A DNA stretch of 25,270 bases from Holosporales bacterium. Its GTDB lineage: Bacteria > Pseudomonadota > Alphaproteobacteria > RUG11792. Made by a program: the position numbers and the translations under genes. The DNA is taken from positions 1 through 25,270 of the forward strand of contig JAISBC010000026.1 in NCBI GenBank assembly GCA_031266385.1. Reading direction: 5' to 3'. The notes under the pieces are model-generated. The model searched no databases. It was not told the origin of the DNA and saw only the letters and a program-made list of their open reading frames with translations. Shown in pieces: positions 7,198 to 15,414 of the stretch (its first letter is position 1; every line of letters begins with the position of its first letter).

Positions 7198-8111
7198 GAG
7201 CACATTATCGATGCCGCGATTATAGCGTTCTGGCGATCTGGAAATGCTGTCCTCAGTTGGAATGCTAAATTCTGCAGCTTTAGTGTTTTTTCGGCGGCGG
7301 AGTAGTTCTCATTCCTGATGGATACATGAGAATAATATGCGCTCAATACACCAAGAAAATCCTCGGCCTTCTCGGCATTTTGCTTGGCGAAATTGGGAAT
7401 CCCTTTATAGCCAGAATTTATGAGATCGATGATATTGCGTATATAATCCTTCCCAATATTCGGGATGGAGTGCTCGATATAATCGGATACATCGGGGCAT
7501 TCGAAAGCACTCGGTCTCTTATTTTTCGCGTAGACTTTAATACATCGAGAACGAATGGTTGGGAGAATCGACGGTAATCTATTCGTCGTCATCACGATGA
7601 TCGAATTCTCGGGTAATTCCTCCAGTGTTTTTAAAATCGAATTAGCCGCACTTTTAGACATTTTTTCTGCGCGATCTATGAGGACGGCCATCCCTCTGTT
7701 CAGAGTCGGTTTCTGGGACAGGAACCAGATAATCTCCCTAGTTTCATTGATTGAAATTTCACTCTTTTCTGGAGCAATTTCAATCCTCATGAAATTTGGA
7801 TATGTATTAGCGAGGATGTGTCTTTTAGTTTCTTCGCTAGAAGTAGTCCCGATGATATGGTTGATCACGGTTTCATACGCCTTCTCGAGGTTAAGATTCG
7901 CATCCTGGCCGTATACGATAATCCCTCGGCTCATCATTACCCCTCTCCAAAAACCCCCACAATCAGTCTCTTCCTTCGTCGATCCGGTGCTCGAATGCTC
8001 ATGTACCCCTAAGTACACTCCGCTTCTGTGCTCCGTGTCTCCTAGTAATAGATCTGATTGTGGGGGTTTTTGGAGGGATCTATTCTCTTTTTCCCAAGAA
8101 TCATTGATCAC
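7194..8111 (-). CDS. holB: DNA polymerase III delta' subunit, with palindromic element at its 5' end
   Basis: A clamp-loader subunit of the replicative polymerase. The core KSAANSILKTLEELPENSII followed by TNRLPSILPTIRSRC is diagnostic of delta'. The usual P-loop is absent (VYGQDANLNLEK lies where it would be), as is the Cys4 zinc module, and the C-terminal domain is short. There are two possible starts. GTG 8111 has AAGGAG eight bases upstream, overlaps the lnt stop by 11 bases, and reads in frame through the element (305 residues). ATG 7937 has GGAGAGGGG a few bases upstream and gives a 247-residue protein beginning MMSRGIIVYG; then the element lies in the leader. The GTG-start peptide before the element (MINDSWEKENRS) has no resemblance to delta'. 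Both starts remain open. Confidence 0.88.
   Translation of the reverse strand: MINDSWEKENRSLQKPPQSDLLLGDTEHRSGVYLGVHEHSSTGSTKEETDCGGFWRGVMMSRGIIVYGQDANLNLEKAYETVINHIIGTTSSEETKRHILANTYPNFMRIEIAPEKSEISINETREIIWFLSQKPTLNRGMAVLIDRAEKMSKSAANSILKTLEELPENSIIVMTTNRLPSILPTIRSRCIKVYAKNKRPSAFECPDVSDYIEHSIPNIGKDYIRNIIDLINSGYKGIPNFAKQNAEKAEDFLGVLSAYYSHVSIRNENYSAAEKTLKLQNLAFQLRTAFPDRQNAIIAASIMCS
7945..8075. repeat. 131-bp palindromic element, copy B (5' end of holB)
   Basis: Inverted repeats of 21 bases (7945-7965 and 8055-8075) flank the same interior as copy A, in the same orientation and the same reading frame relative to the gene. The outer arms differ from copy A (AAAAACCCCC against CTAAACCCCC), but the matching change is present in the opposite arm, so self-complementarity is kept. 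On the minus strand the end of the element contributes GGAG to the possible ribosome site of the inner holB start. Confidence 0.85.
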
Positions 8112-9585
8112 TAGGGTTTCTCCTTCTTGAATTGATCATTACTGCCAGGAGTGTTATTAACAGAATCGATAGGATCATACCATTATTATACCTCGAGAAA
8201 ATCGTATTTTGGTACTTCATCGGCATCATGTGATCGATCTTCCCGATATCATTCGTTTTAAGGAATTTGACAATTCTTCCATTGCAATCGATGATGCAGG
8301 AAATTCCGTTATTAGCGCATCGGGCGATGGATCTGCCTTCCTCGATGGCCCTAAAGCATGTCGTGCGGAGATGCTGGGCAGGTCCGTCGGATTCTTTAAA
8401 CCAGGAGTCATTGGTTATATTGAGGATCCAAGAACTATCTCGGCTGTCCATAATTTCACCCGGAAAAATGATTTCATAGCATATGATGACATCGAATTGA
8501 TTGAATCCGGGTAGGGTGATCGTCCTCGTCCTCTTTCCCGGTAAATAGTTTATGATACCCGGGACTACCTTCCTGAGGCCGAGATCTAGTAGCCATTCTG
8601 GAATAAACTCTCCGAATGGTAGGAGGTGTCGTTTATCGTACACCTGTAATACTTCCGACTTCTTTCCAATAACTTTGAGGCTATTAAAAAGTTCTCTACC
8701 TCGTGTAAATCGATCCGTTCCAGTAATGACGAATACATCATCCTTATTAATAAGAAGGTGGCCGATTTCATTCTGAGCATCGAGAGGAAATCCGACCGCC
8801 GCCTCGGGCCATATTATCAATCTCTTTCCATCAGAATCGAAATCAGAAATTTCTACATGTTTCGCGAGACATTCTCTGATTTTTTTTGGATTCATTTTAT
8901 CTTCTTGTGGAATCGACGGCTGAATAATAGAAATATTATCCGTTTGATCTGGGATTATATAACCATCGTATAATTCGATTTTATAAATCCCATATGAACT
9001 TATAGCGAAAAATACCACGATGCCGTGGAGGATCGTTTTCTTGTTGGTTATAAGACAGGATGAGAGGAGGAAAAAAAACGAAACTCCGTATACTCCGAAA
9101 ATATCGGCTATCTGCGTAAAGTATAGGCCACCATACGCGGCGTAACCGATGAGATTCCACGGGAATCCAGTAAATAACCAACCCCTAACATATTCACACA
9201 ATGTCCAAAAAACGGGAAAAATAATCAGAAGATCAGTTTTAGTTTTTGCGAGTTTTGTCGATAGAAAGCAAGTTACGGCCGGAAAGATCGATAAATATAT
9301 CACCAACACCAGGACTGCGAGATATCCATACGCCCCCAATCCAACGCACTTGAAGGCCTCCGCTACCCAGAATAGGGTACTCCCAAAATACCCGCATCCA
9401 AACACAAATCCCAGGGAAAAAGGGTTTTTACATTTTCGCAATGCGGATAGTAAGATATAAAACATCGGGAAAATGATGGCTGGGATCGTACTCCCCTTAC
9501 AAAAACATAATTTTGCCAGTAATCCTGATATAAAAACACTGATGCACGGATATTTATCTAAAAGAATTGAGCTTTTTTTTAGCAT
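8101..9585 (-). CDS. lnt: Apolipoprotein N-acyltransferase
   Basis: Transfers the third acyl chain from phospholipid to the N-terminal Cys of apolipoproteins in the inner membrane. The 494-residue protein has an N-terminal multi-span domain (to about residue 200) containing FPWNLIGY (141-148), then the nitrilase-like periplasmic domain and a last membrane helix near the C-terminus. The catalytic triad is present: Glu261 (IIWPEAA), Lys318 (VYDKRHLLPFGEF) and Cys369 (IICYEIIFPG). The ATG overlaps the end of the Sel1-repeat gene by 32 bases, and the stop overlaps a possible holB start, so translation is probably coupled. A candidate substrate is the lipoprotein at 22153-23268. Confidence 0.95.
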   Translation of the reverse strand: MLKKSSILLDKYPCISVFISGLLAKLCFCKGSTIPAIIFPMFYILLSALRKCKNPFSLGFVFGCGYFGSTLFWVAEAFKCVGLGAYGYLAVLVLVIYLSIFPAVTCFLSTKLAKTKTDLLIIFPVFWTLCEYVRGWLFTGFPWNLIGYAAYGGLYFTQIADIFGVYGVSFFFLLSSCLITNKKTILHGIVVFFAISSYGIYKIELYDGYIIPDQTDNISIIQPSIPQEDKMNPKKIRECLAKHVEISDFDSDGKRLIIWPEAAVGFPLDAQNEIGHLLINKDDVFVITGTDRFTRGRELFNSLKVIGKKSEVLQVYDKRHLLPFGEFIPEWLLDLGLRKVVPGIINYLPGKRTRTITLPGFNQFDVIICYEIIFPGEIMDSRDSSWILNITNDSWFKESDGPAQHLRTTCFRAIEEGRSIARCANNGISCIIDCNGRIVKFLKTNDIGKIDHMMPMKYQNTIFSRYNNGMILSILLITLLAVMINSRRRNPSDQ

Positions 9586-10111
9586 TTCTTAAAAATCTCA
9601 TAGCATGTTTTGTAATATCGCCTAGATCATCACGGTTTTTAGAGGCCTTGTCCAGGTAAAACACAGCCCTCCGCAAATCAGTTTTAGATTTTGCCATTTT
9701 TAGTAGGACAATTCCTGCGTTAAATTGAGCCGGGCCGAATCCAAGTCTTGCGGCCTTGATATAGTAAAATAATGCACAGTTTGTATTTTTTTCAAAAATA
9801 TCTCCAGAATAAAATCCATCTCCCAATGAATTCATGGCCTCCGGAGATCCAAGATTTGCGGCTAATGTTAGGTAATACCTCGCCTTCCACAAATCCTTCC
9901 GTAAGATATTATCGTTTAGATATAATGTACCCAGAAGATAGGCCGCATATGCGCTGCCAGATGGTTGTTCAGCCCCTCGTTTCAAATAATCTTCTACGAC
10001 GGATGGATCTATATCCGCCCAATACCAGACGTAGTGCTCGATGAACGGATTACCGGCAAATCCATTCGTAATCAGCAAATACAGCGAGAGGCAGACTCTA
10101 ACGATCTTCAT
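9554..10111 (-). CDS. Secreted Sel1-like repeat protein
   Basis: I place the start at ATG 10111, giving a signal peptide (MKIVRVCLSLYLLITNGFAG) and a 185-residue protein; the longer upstream frame lies inside the ABC gene. The mature part consists of Sel1-type TPR-like units: YAAYLLGTLY...KARYYLTLAANLG, then SPEAMNSLGDGFYSG...CALFYYIKAARLG, then GPAQFNAGIVLLK...RAVFYLDKAS. Such repeats form alpha-solenoid scaffolds, often periplasmic and sometimes involved in host interaction or envelope assembly; the partner is unknown here. The start lies four bases after the stop of the ABC gene and the end overlaps lnt, so it belongs to the same unit. Confidence 0.8.
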   Translation of the reverse strand: MKIVRVCLSLYLLITNGFAGNPFIEHYVWYWADIDPSVVEDYLKRGAEQPSGSAYAAYLLGTLYLNDNILRKDLWKARYYLTLAANLGSPEAMNSLGDGFYSGDIFEKNTNCALFYYIKAARLGFGPAQFNAGIVLLKMAKSKTDLRRAVFYLDKASKNRDDLGDITKHAMRFLRNAKKKLNSFR

Positions 10112-10115
10112 ATTT

Positions 10116-11762
10116 TTATTTTGATCCGTATAAACTCTTGACGCCCTTGATGTATAGTTGGTATCTCTCGTCATGAGATAATTGCGCATGAGGGCCGAAG
10201 ATGAAATCATCATCCGTGATATATAGGATTTTATCGGCATATACGAGGAATTTCGGATAATCCGTCATGATGAGGACTGTTTTACGCTTAGAAATATGTT
10301 CAACAAATTCGATGAATGAATTTTCGTCGTCCTCACTCTCAAAGGTTTCTGGGCTTTCTATCAACAAGATTTTCGGATTTTGAATAGAAATTCTAGCTAT
10401 TTGAATTTTAAATAATATATTCTGAGAAATATTTAGCTTTCCGGTTGAGTGATCGAAAATTTGGTGCTCCAATATTGGAAATAATCCGAGTTTTTCTGCG
10501 ATTGAAAAAAGTCTTCTGTCGTCGATTCCGATGATGGCCAAATTGTCATAAATCGTTCCGTCTATTAGTGCAAAATCCTGCTTAAAAAACCCGATAACAG
10601 ATCTAATCGATTCTGTTTTAATATGATCGATTGAAGTACCAGATATATAAATATTTCCCGACTGTGATTTATAGTATTTTAAAATCAATTCGAATATATA
10701 TTCTCCGTAATTCATATTTTCGCCGGTAATGGCGATAGATTCTCCCGGTAATACGGAAAACGATAGATTCTGTAGTTTCATATCATCAGGTTCGCCATCC
10801 GCGAGGGTAGTTGGATCCTGAAAATACACTCCATGGAATGCCAGAAAAATTCCACCTCCATTTTTGATTGGTCCTTTTTCGGTATCGGTATCATCTCTTG
10901 CCAGTAGGTACTGATCTAGAGTTTTGAGTTTAATATTTCGTATCTTCAGGTATCTCAGAATCGAAACCACAAACATCGTGTAAAAGAAGATGATCGGGAA
11001 GAAGAAGGATCTGTCCGATGATATATCGAACATCCCAGAAATTGCGAAATCATCATCGATGATATAGAGGGCGAAGGCAGCGCAACTAGCGAGACATAGG
11101 TATGCCAGCATCTTCCATGTAACCGAGGCAATAGATTTTTTAGTTTCATCGAAGATGACGGCTTTTCTGTCTTCAAACTTATCTATTATGATTCGCCTCG
11201 CATCCCAGTATTGAATTCCCTTGGCGGCGGCCGCGATCGATCTTACTATCTCATCGAATTCGATTTGGTATCGCCTAATGTCGCAGGCAGATACCATTTT
11301 ATTCGCGAATTTAATGACGATGGTCATAATTATGATGGAAATTAGGATGGGCAGTATGATACTGATATTGATCGAACACGCCAGGACAGAAATCGTTAGA
11401 AATATCGTAAAAAATGGAATCGCAAATCCGAATAGCTCGAATCGATAATCTTCGATTTTACATAGGTTGGAGATATTATCATTCAGGATCCCGCTGATTC
11501 CATCGGTAGATAGTTTCCGGAAATCCATTTCGATGACGGAGCGTTTAAAATCCGCTAACCAATGAAGGCTGCTTTTCCTGATGGCGATATTGGCGGAATA
11601 CCAGCAAAGGACGATGGAGGCGACACACAAAAAGGCCGAAGATGCCCGGATATAAAATGAGAAAACATTATCGTCGCTCTGCATAAACTCGGTATGAAAA
11701 AACCCGAGCACAAAAGCGGGCAAAACGAGAACAGGAAATATGGCACCGAACAGATGATTCAT
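10116..11762 (-). CDS. ABC transporter-like fusion protein with degenerate ATPase motifs
   Basis: A 548-residue protein with the layout of an ABC exporter half-transporter: about six membrane segments within residues 1-270 and a nucleotide-binding domain from about 300. Every hallmark motif of the ATPase is altered. The Walker A site reads GENMNYGEY (347-355) and lacks the GK(S/T); the signature reads LNISQ (443-447) instead of LSGGQ; Walker B ends LLIES (466-470) rather than LLDEP. The Q-loop region (GFFKQDFALIDGTIYDNL) and overall fold remain readable. It is unlikely to hydrolyse ATP alone; it could pair with an active partner, or have another role. It begins 15 bases after the tRNA-Ala CCA end with no visible ribosome site. 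Its intact length argues against simple decay. Confidence 0.75.
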   Translation of the reverse strand: MNHLFGAIFPVLVLPAFVLGFFHTEFMQSDDNVFSFYIRASSAFLCVASIVLCWYSANIAIRKSSLHWLADFKRSVIEMDFRKLSTDGISGILNDNISNLCKIEDYRFELFGFAIPFFTIFLTISVLACSINISIILPILISIIIMTIVIKFANKMVSACDIRRYQIEFDEIVRSIAAAAKGIQYWDARRIIIDKFEDRKAVIFDETKKSIASVTWKMLAYLCLASCAAFALYIIDDDFAISGMFDISSDRSFFFPIIFFYTMFVVSILRYLKIRNIKLKTLDQYLLARDDTDTEKGPIKNGGGIFLAFHGVYFQDPTTLADGEPDDMKLQNLSFSVLPGESIAITGENMNYGEYIFELILKYYKSQSGNIYISGTSIDHIKTESIRSVIGFFKQDFALIDGTIYDNLAIIGIDDRRLFSIAEKLGLFPILEHQIFDHSTGKLNISQNILFKIQIARISIQNPKILLIESPETFESEDDENSFIEFVEHISKRKTVLIMTDYPKFLVYADKILYITDDDFIFGPHAQLSHDERYQLYIKGVKSLYGSK

Positions 11763-11777
11763 TGAAAAAGGAACGAA

Positions 11778-11853
<76 letters not shown>

Positions 11854-11881
11854 GTTTCGCGCGAGGAACCGACCGCCTCTG

Positions 11882-11910
11882 ATGCTACTGCATAGTCAGA
11901 TTTCGTTCAA
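11882..11910 (-). promoter_or_regulatory. Candidate promoter for tRNA-Ala and downstream genes
   Basis: On the minus strand, TTGAAC (11910-11905) and TAGCAT (11887-11882) are spaced by 17 bases, about 28 bases before the tRNA 5' end. Boxes are imperfect; assigned by eye. Confidence 0.3.
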
Positions 11911-11975
11911 GTCGTTTTTTTTAAATTGTTTTAAAGTATATCTATGCATGCAAATCAATTTTACCCTACCTTCAT

Positions 11976-12010
11976 TTGGAAAATATAAAGTATAGCGTTA
12001 TACTATACTT
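11976..12010 (+). promoter_or_regulatory. Candidate promoter overlapped by an inverted repeat
   Basis: TTGGAA (11976-11981) and TATACT (11999-12004) are 17 bases apart. An inverted repeat AAGTATAG-7-CTATACTT (11988-12010) covers the -10 box, where a bound repressor would block transcription of the secreted protein gene at 12041. The regulator is not known. Confidence 0.4.
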
Positions 12011-12040
12011 ATTGCTATTGTTTTTTTAATGAGGCAATAA

Positions 12041-12670
12041 TTGTTGATCTTAATGAAGATGGGGATTATATCCTGTCTATTCAATAGCCTTAATTCTGCC
12101 GCATTTTGCCATGCAGGTCACGAATCACCCGATGATTCGTTTAATTTCTACAAATTATGCGATCCATATGTTTGTAACGACGCTTTATCATTACTGGAAA
12201 ATATTTTTTCAAGAAGTGGTATGCCGGGCCTACTATGCCGTGATCCACCACCCAGTAATGCCTTCGCTTTCGGTGCCATCGCGTTTTATGCTATGCATCG
12301 AGTTTCAGTTCCTCGTCTGCGATTGATAATCAAAGAAAATAATTGTATCGGAGATTCTCTTAGGCAAACATGTGAGATGATGGTTTTCAAGGCCGTTAGA
12401 TGTACAGTGCATGAACTGTTCGGCGCTGATATGTGGCTTGATCCAGACAGCTCTGAGGCAAGCATTTTGCAAGCTAGTTTTATCGGACAGTTACAAAGAA
12501 TTTATGGTCCAGATCGAGGCTCCCAGCTCTCTAGAGCGATCTTAGGTCTCGGCGCTTATTACCCTGACGGAGATGAATGGATTTTGAGAAATACTGACCA
12601 TATAGAATTGTTTGTGGGATATCTGTCCTCTTCGATTGAGAAATTATCCAAAATAAAATTGCCCTTTTGA
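12041..12670 (+). CDS. Secreted hypothetical protein
   Basis: A 209-residue protein I do not recognise. GAGG lies about seven bases before the TTG at 12041; ATG 12053 in the same frame is the alternative. Either start gives an N-terminal signal-like segment (MGIISCLFNSLNSAAFCHA) with possible cleavage after CHA. The mature part has several Cys (KLCDPYVC, LLCRD, QTCEM, VRC) and appears helical, with FGAIAFYAMHRV and LSRAILGLGAYYP as conserved-looking stretches. Cysteines plus export suggest disulfides in the periplasm, which is an inference. A palindrome-covered promoter sits upstream; gpmI follows after 52 bases on the same strand. Confidence 0.65.
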   Translation: MLILMKMGIISCLFNSLNSAAFCHAGHESPDDSFNFYKLCDPYVCNDALSLLENIFSRSGMPGLLCRDPPPSNAFAFGAIAFYAMHRVSVPRLRLIIKENNCIGDSLRQTCEMMVFKAVRCTVHELFGADMWLDPDSSEASILQASFIGQLQRIYGPDRGSQLSRAILGLGAYYPDGDEWILRNTDHIELFVGYLSSSIEKLSKIKLPF

Positions 12671-12722
12671 TGGGGGCGAGTTTATATTATGGATTAAATT
12701 AGTAAGGGTTATCTTTAAAGTT

Positions 12723-14195
12723 ATGGATAATAAGTTATTGCTATGTATCCTGGACGGATTCGGATATAGCACGAGCAGGTTCGGGAACTCTACACTTTCT
12801 GCCGAATATATAACTGGCCTGATGAAATCCGATGATGCGATTCTTTTAGATGCTTCTGGAGAATGCGTCGGATTACCGGCTGGACAATGCGGGAATTCTG
12901 AGGTAGGGCACCTGACGATTGGTGCCGGACGAATTCTGAAGCAAAAACTCCCTTTAATCACGGATTCAATAGGATCTGGAGAGCTGAATAAAAACGAGAA
13001 ATTAAATGATTTCCTGAATTCATTGAATGGAAATGCCTGCCATATTATGACTCTTTTTTCGAATGGTGGTGTTCATTCTGATATCGGTCACTTTTTCTGG
13101 GCAATCGATTATCTTCGCCAGAAAAATGTCACCATTATGGCCCATCTGTTTTTGGATGGTCGGGATGTCGCTTACAGAGACGCCCTCGGGCTCCTGGAGG
13201 CGGCCCTCGAATCTGGTTGCCTACGCCTCTCAGAAATCGCCACGATACAGGGGAGATTTTTTGCGATGGATAGGGATAATAGGTGGGATCGCACTAGACC
13301 GGCCTTCGATGCCATCGTCCATGCTAAGGCCGATTCCAAAACGAACGATCCAACCGTATTAATCAGAAATTTCTATGATCTGGATATTAATGATGAGGTA
13401 ATCCCTCCATTTATCGTCTCCAATTATAAGGGGGCTAGTATTGATGATGGATTTTGGATGCTCAATTTTAGGACCGATAGAATCAAACAGATTCTAACGC
13501 TGCTACAGGATGACGGTTTCAAAGTTCTAAATATGGTGAGTTGTGATGAAAAAATCGACTCTAAAGCTACCGTTTTATTTGAGCAGAAGGAAGTGAAAAG
13601 TACTCTCGGAGAAGTTGTCTCAAGAAATGGTCTCAGACAACTGAGGATAGCAGAAACCGAAAAATATGCCCATGTGACTTATTTTTTAAACGGTGGGATG
13701 GATGTTCGTTACGAAGGTGAAGAGCGAATTCTCATTCAATCCCCGAGAGTAAGCGACTATTCGGAGACTCCGGATATGTCGAGTGAGCAGGTATCCCTGG
13801 ATGTAATCGATGCCATGAAATCAACTAAATATGATCTCATCATTGCGAATTTTGCGAATGCAGATATGATCGGGCATACCGGCAATTTTAAGGCGGCGAA
13901 GATGGCCTTGGCGTTTCTGGATACTCACATTCGAGATATCGTTGCTGAAGCACAATGTCTCGGATATACCGTCATTTTGACGGCCGATCATGGTAATGCG
14001 GAGAACATGATAAATGACGATAATTCGATACATAAATCACACACCTGTTCGAAGGTGCCATTTATATTGCTGTCGCAATCCAGAGACCTTTCATACAGGC
14101 AAAGTGAAGGACAATTATCAGATATTGCCCCGACAATCCTCAATATCCTCGGGATCAATATTCCGCGCGAAATGACGGGTAGTAGTTTGGTTTAG
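12723..14195 (+). CDS. gpmI: 2,3-bisphosphoglycerate-independent phosphoglycerate mutase
   Basis: Interconverts 3- and 2-phosphoglycerate in glycolysis/gluconeogenesis; a Mn-dependent alkaline-phosphatase-superfamily enzyme. The catalytic Ser59 lies in GNSEVGH. Other family motifs are LCILDGFGY (metal Asp), HLFLDGRDVAYRDAL, GRFFAMDRDNRWDR, NFRTDRIKQI and TADHGNAENM near the C-terminus (metal ligands). The 490 residues are slightly short of the usual 510 or so. The N-terminal motif is a little unusual (GYSTSRFGNS where DGNA-like residues are common). Retention of a glycolytic enzyme suggests at least lower glycolysis or gluconeogenesis is kept. Confidence 0.95.
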   Translation: MDNKLLLCILDGFGYSTSRFGNSTLSAEYITGLMKSDDAILLDASGECVGLPAGQCGNSEVGHLTIGAGRILKQKLPLITDSIGSGELNKNEKLNDFLNSLNGNACHIMTLFSNGGVHSDIGHFFWAIDYLRQKNVTIMAHLFLDGRDVAYRDALGLLEAALESGCLRLSEIATIQGRFFAMDRDNRWDRTRPAFDAIVHAKADSKTNDPTVLIRNFYDLDINDEVIPPFIVSNYKGASIDDGFWMLNFRTDRIKQILTLLQDDGFKVLNMVSCDEKIDSKATVLFEQKEVKSTLGEVVSRNGLRQLRIAETEKYAHVTYFLNGGMDVRYEGEERILIQSPRVSDYSETPDMSSEQVSLDVIDAMKSTKYDLIIANFANADMIGHTGNFKAAKMALAFLDTHIRDIVAEAQCLGYTVILTADHGNAENMINDDNSIHKSHTCSKVPFILLSQSRDLSYRQSEGQLSDIAPTILNILGINIPREMTGSSLV

Positions 14196-14295
14196 GAGCA
14201 AACCATACCAGCTTTTTTCGCCGGAGCTGTTCCTGGAAAAAAAAGTCCTAATCGTATAGAATGAACGAGTACAATATGTTCGGATAAGCCGTTTA

Positions 14296-15414
14296 GTGTT
14301 GTCTATGGCGTTGGGCTCAGCTAGTTTTTGCTTCTTTAGAATTTCTGCATTTCTGGCGCTGATTGCTTGGATGGTCTTCGTCCTGTTCGGAGTCCTGGAA
14401 AATGCTTTCCTATATAACGTTCAGATTAATTCAGTGATTTTGTTGAGTTTTATTTCTGGTATTATATTCGTTTATTTCGGAATTTTCAAATACAATAGAG
14501 AATACTCAAAATTAATGAAATTCGACACGCTACCTAAATCAGAGATAACAAAGCTAACTTTTTTACGATCGCTTAGTCTATACATCTCCAGGAGCAATAA
14601 GATCATCTCACAAGCAAAATTGCAAACCATCCTGAGCAGCATCGAGGGCCGGATCGATAATTTTTCTGCGATTCCAAAATATGTATCTGGTGTGCTCGTT
14701 TTCCTCGGGCTTTTGGGAACGTTTTGGGGATTGTCACATACGATCGGAAATGTCGCGAATATAATCGATAGCCTTGGTATCGAAAATACTGATGCTGCTG
14801 GTTCATTCGGAAAGCTCAAGGATAGCCTGAAGATCCCTCTCTCCGGTATGGGAATTGCCTTCGGATGCTCTCTTTTTGGTCTATCTGGTTCTCTCATTCT
14901 AGGATTCCTGAATATTAACCTCAAAAAGGTATCTGATGCCTTTTTTAGCAAGGTCGAGGAATGGATAACGAAGCACGCGGTCAGCTTCGATGCCGTCGAT
15001 AATGCCCAGGAATACCACGGGCAAATTTTTTCGATGGGGCTCCTCGAAAAGACCATCGAGACGGTGTATGCCTTCCAGAATCAGCTAAAAGAACTCGATG
15101 GTGACCGATCGAACTTGGCGAATATGCAGAGTGAGACCTATCAAAGGATTCTAAAACTATCTGATATGCTGTCGGCGAATCAAGAACTCGTCAAAATTTT
15201 GGGTGAAAACCAGTTGGAGTTTCAGAATACTGTAAAAAAGATGGCGGATACTTTCTGGCAGGATGTATCCGATAAGCTTACGGCCATGAATAATACGCTA
15301 AATTCGATTTCTCATCATTCCATTACGAATCGTGATTATGTCGTCGAAAATCTTGGCAAGGATATTAGATTAGTTTCGAAGACTCTTTCTTCATTGATGA
15401 GGGATGATCAGTGA
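14296..15414 (+). CDS. MotA/TolQ/ExbB-like membrane protein
   Basis: A 372-residue protein with two N-terminal membrane helices (about 12-33 and 44-63), a cytoplasmic stretch, then YVSGVLVFLGLLGTFWGLSHT and GMGIAFGCSLFGLSGSLILGF. These two segments, with LGLLGTFWGL and the intervening polar linker, are the hallmark of the MotA/TolQ/ExbB proton-channel family. The C-terminal 130 residues are predicted coiled coil (KLSDMLSANQELVKILGENQ). No MotB/TolR/OmpA-type partner lies next to it; instead the stop overlaps the prfA start as GTGA. Function (envelope energisation or another motor) cannot be settled. GTG 14296 or ATG 14305 could be the start; neither has a strong ribosome site. Confidence 0.75.
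   Translation: MLSMALGSASFCFFRISAFLALIAWMVFVLFGVLENAFLYNVQINSVILLSFISGIIFVYFGIFKYNREYSKLMKFDTLPKSEITKLTFLRSLSLYISRSNKIISQAKLQTILSSIEGRIDNFSAIPKYVSGVLVFLGLLGTFWGLSHTIGNVANIIDSLGIENTDAAGSFGKLKDSLKIPLSGMGIAFGCSLFGLSGSLILGFLNINLKKVSDAFFSKVEEWITKHAVSFDAVDNAQEYHGQIFSMGLLEKTIETVYAFQNQLKELDGDRSNLANMQSETYQRILKLSDMLSANQELVKILGENQLEFQNTVKKMADTFWQDVSDKLTAMNNTLNSISHHSITNRDYVVENLGKDIRLVSKTLSSLMRDDQ

Noticed and set aside
4800..8075. CRISPR or transposon interpretation of the two 131-bp copies
   Set aside because: Only two copies over 3 kb apart, no spacers between short repeats and no transposase; a palindromic small repeat fits better.
14196..14295. Rho-independent terminator after gpmI
   Set aside because: Only a 5-base stem (CAGCT/AGCTG) with a long loop; no compact GC-rich hairpin followed directly by a T run.
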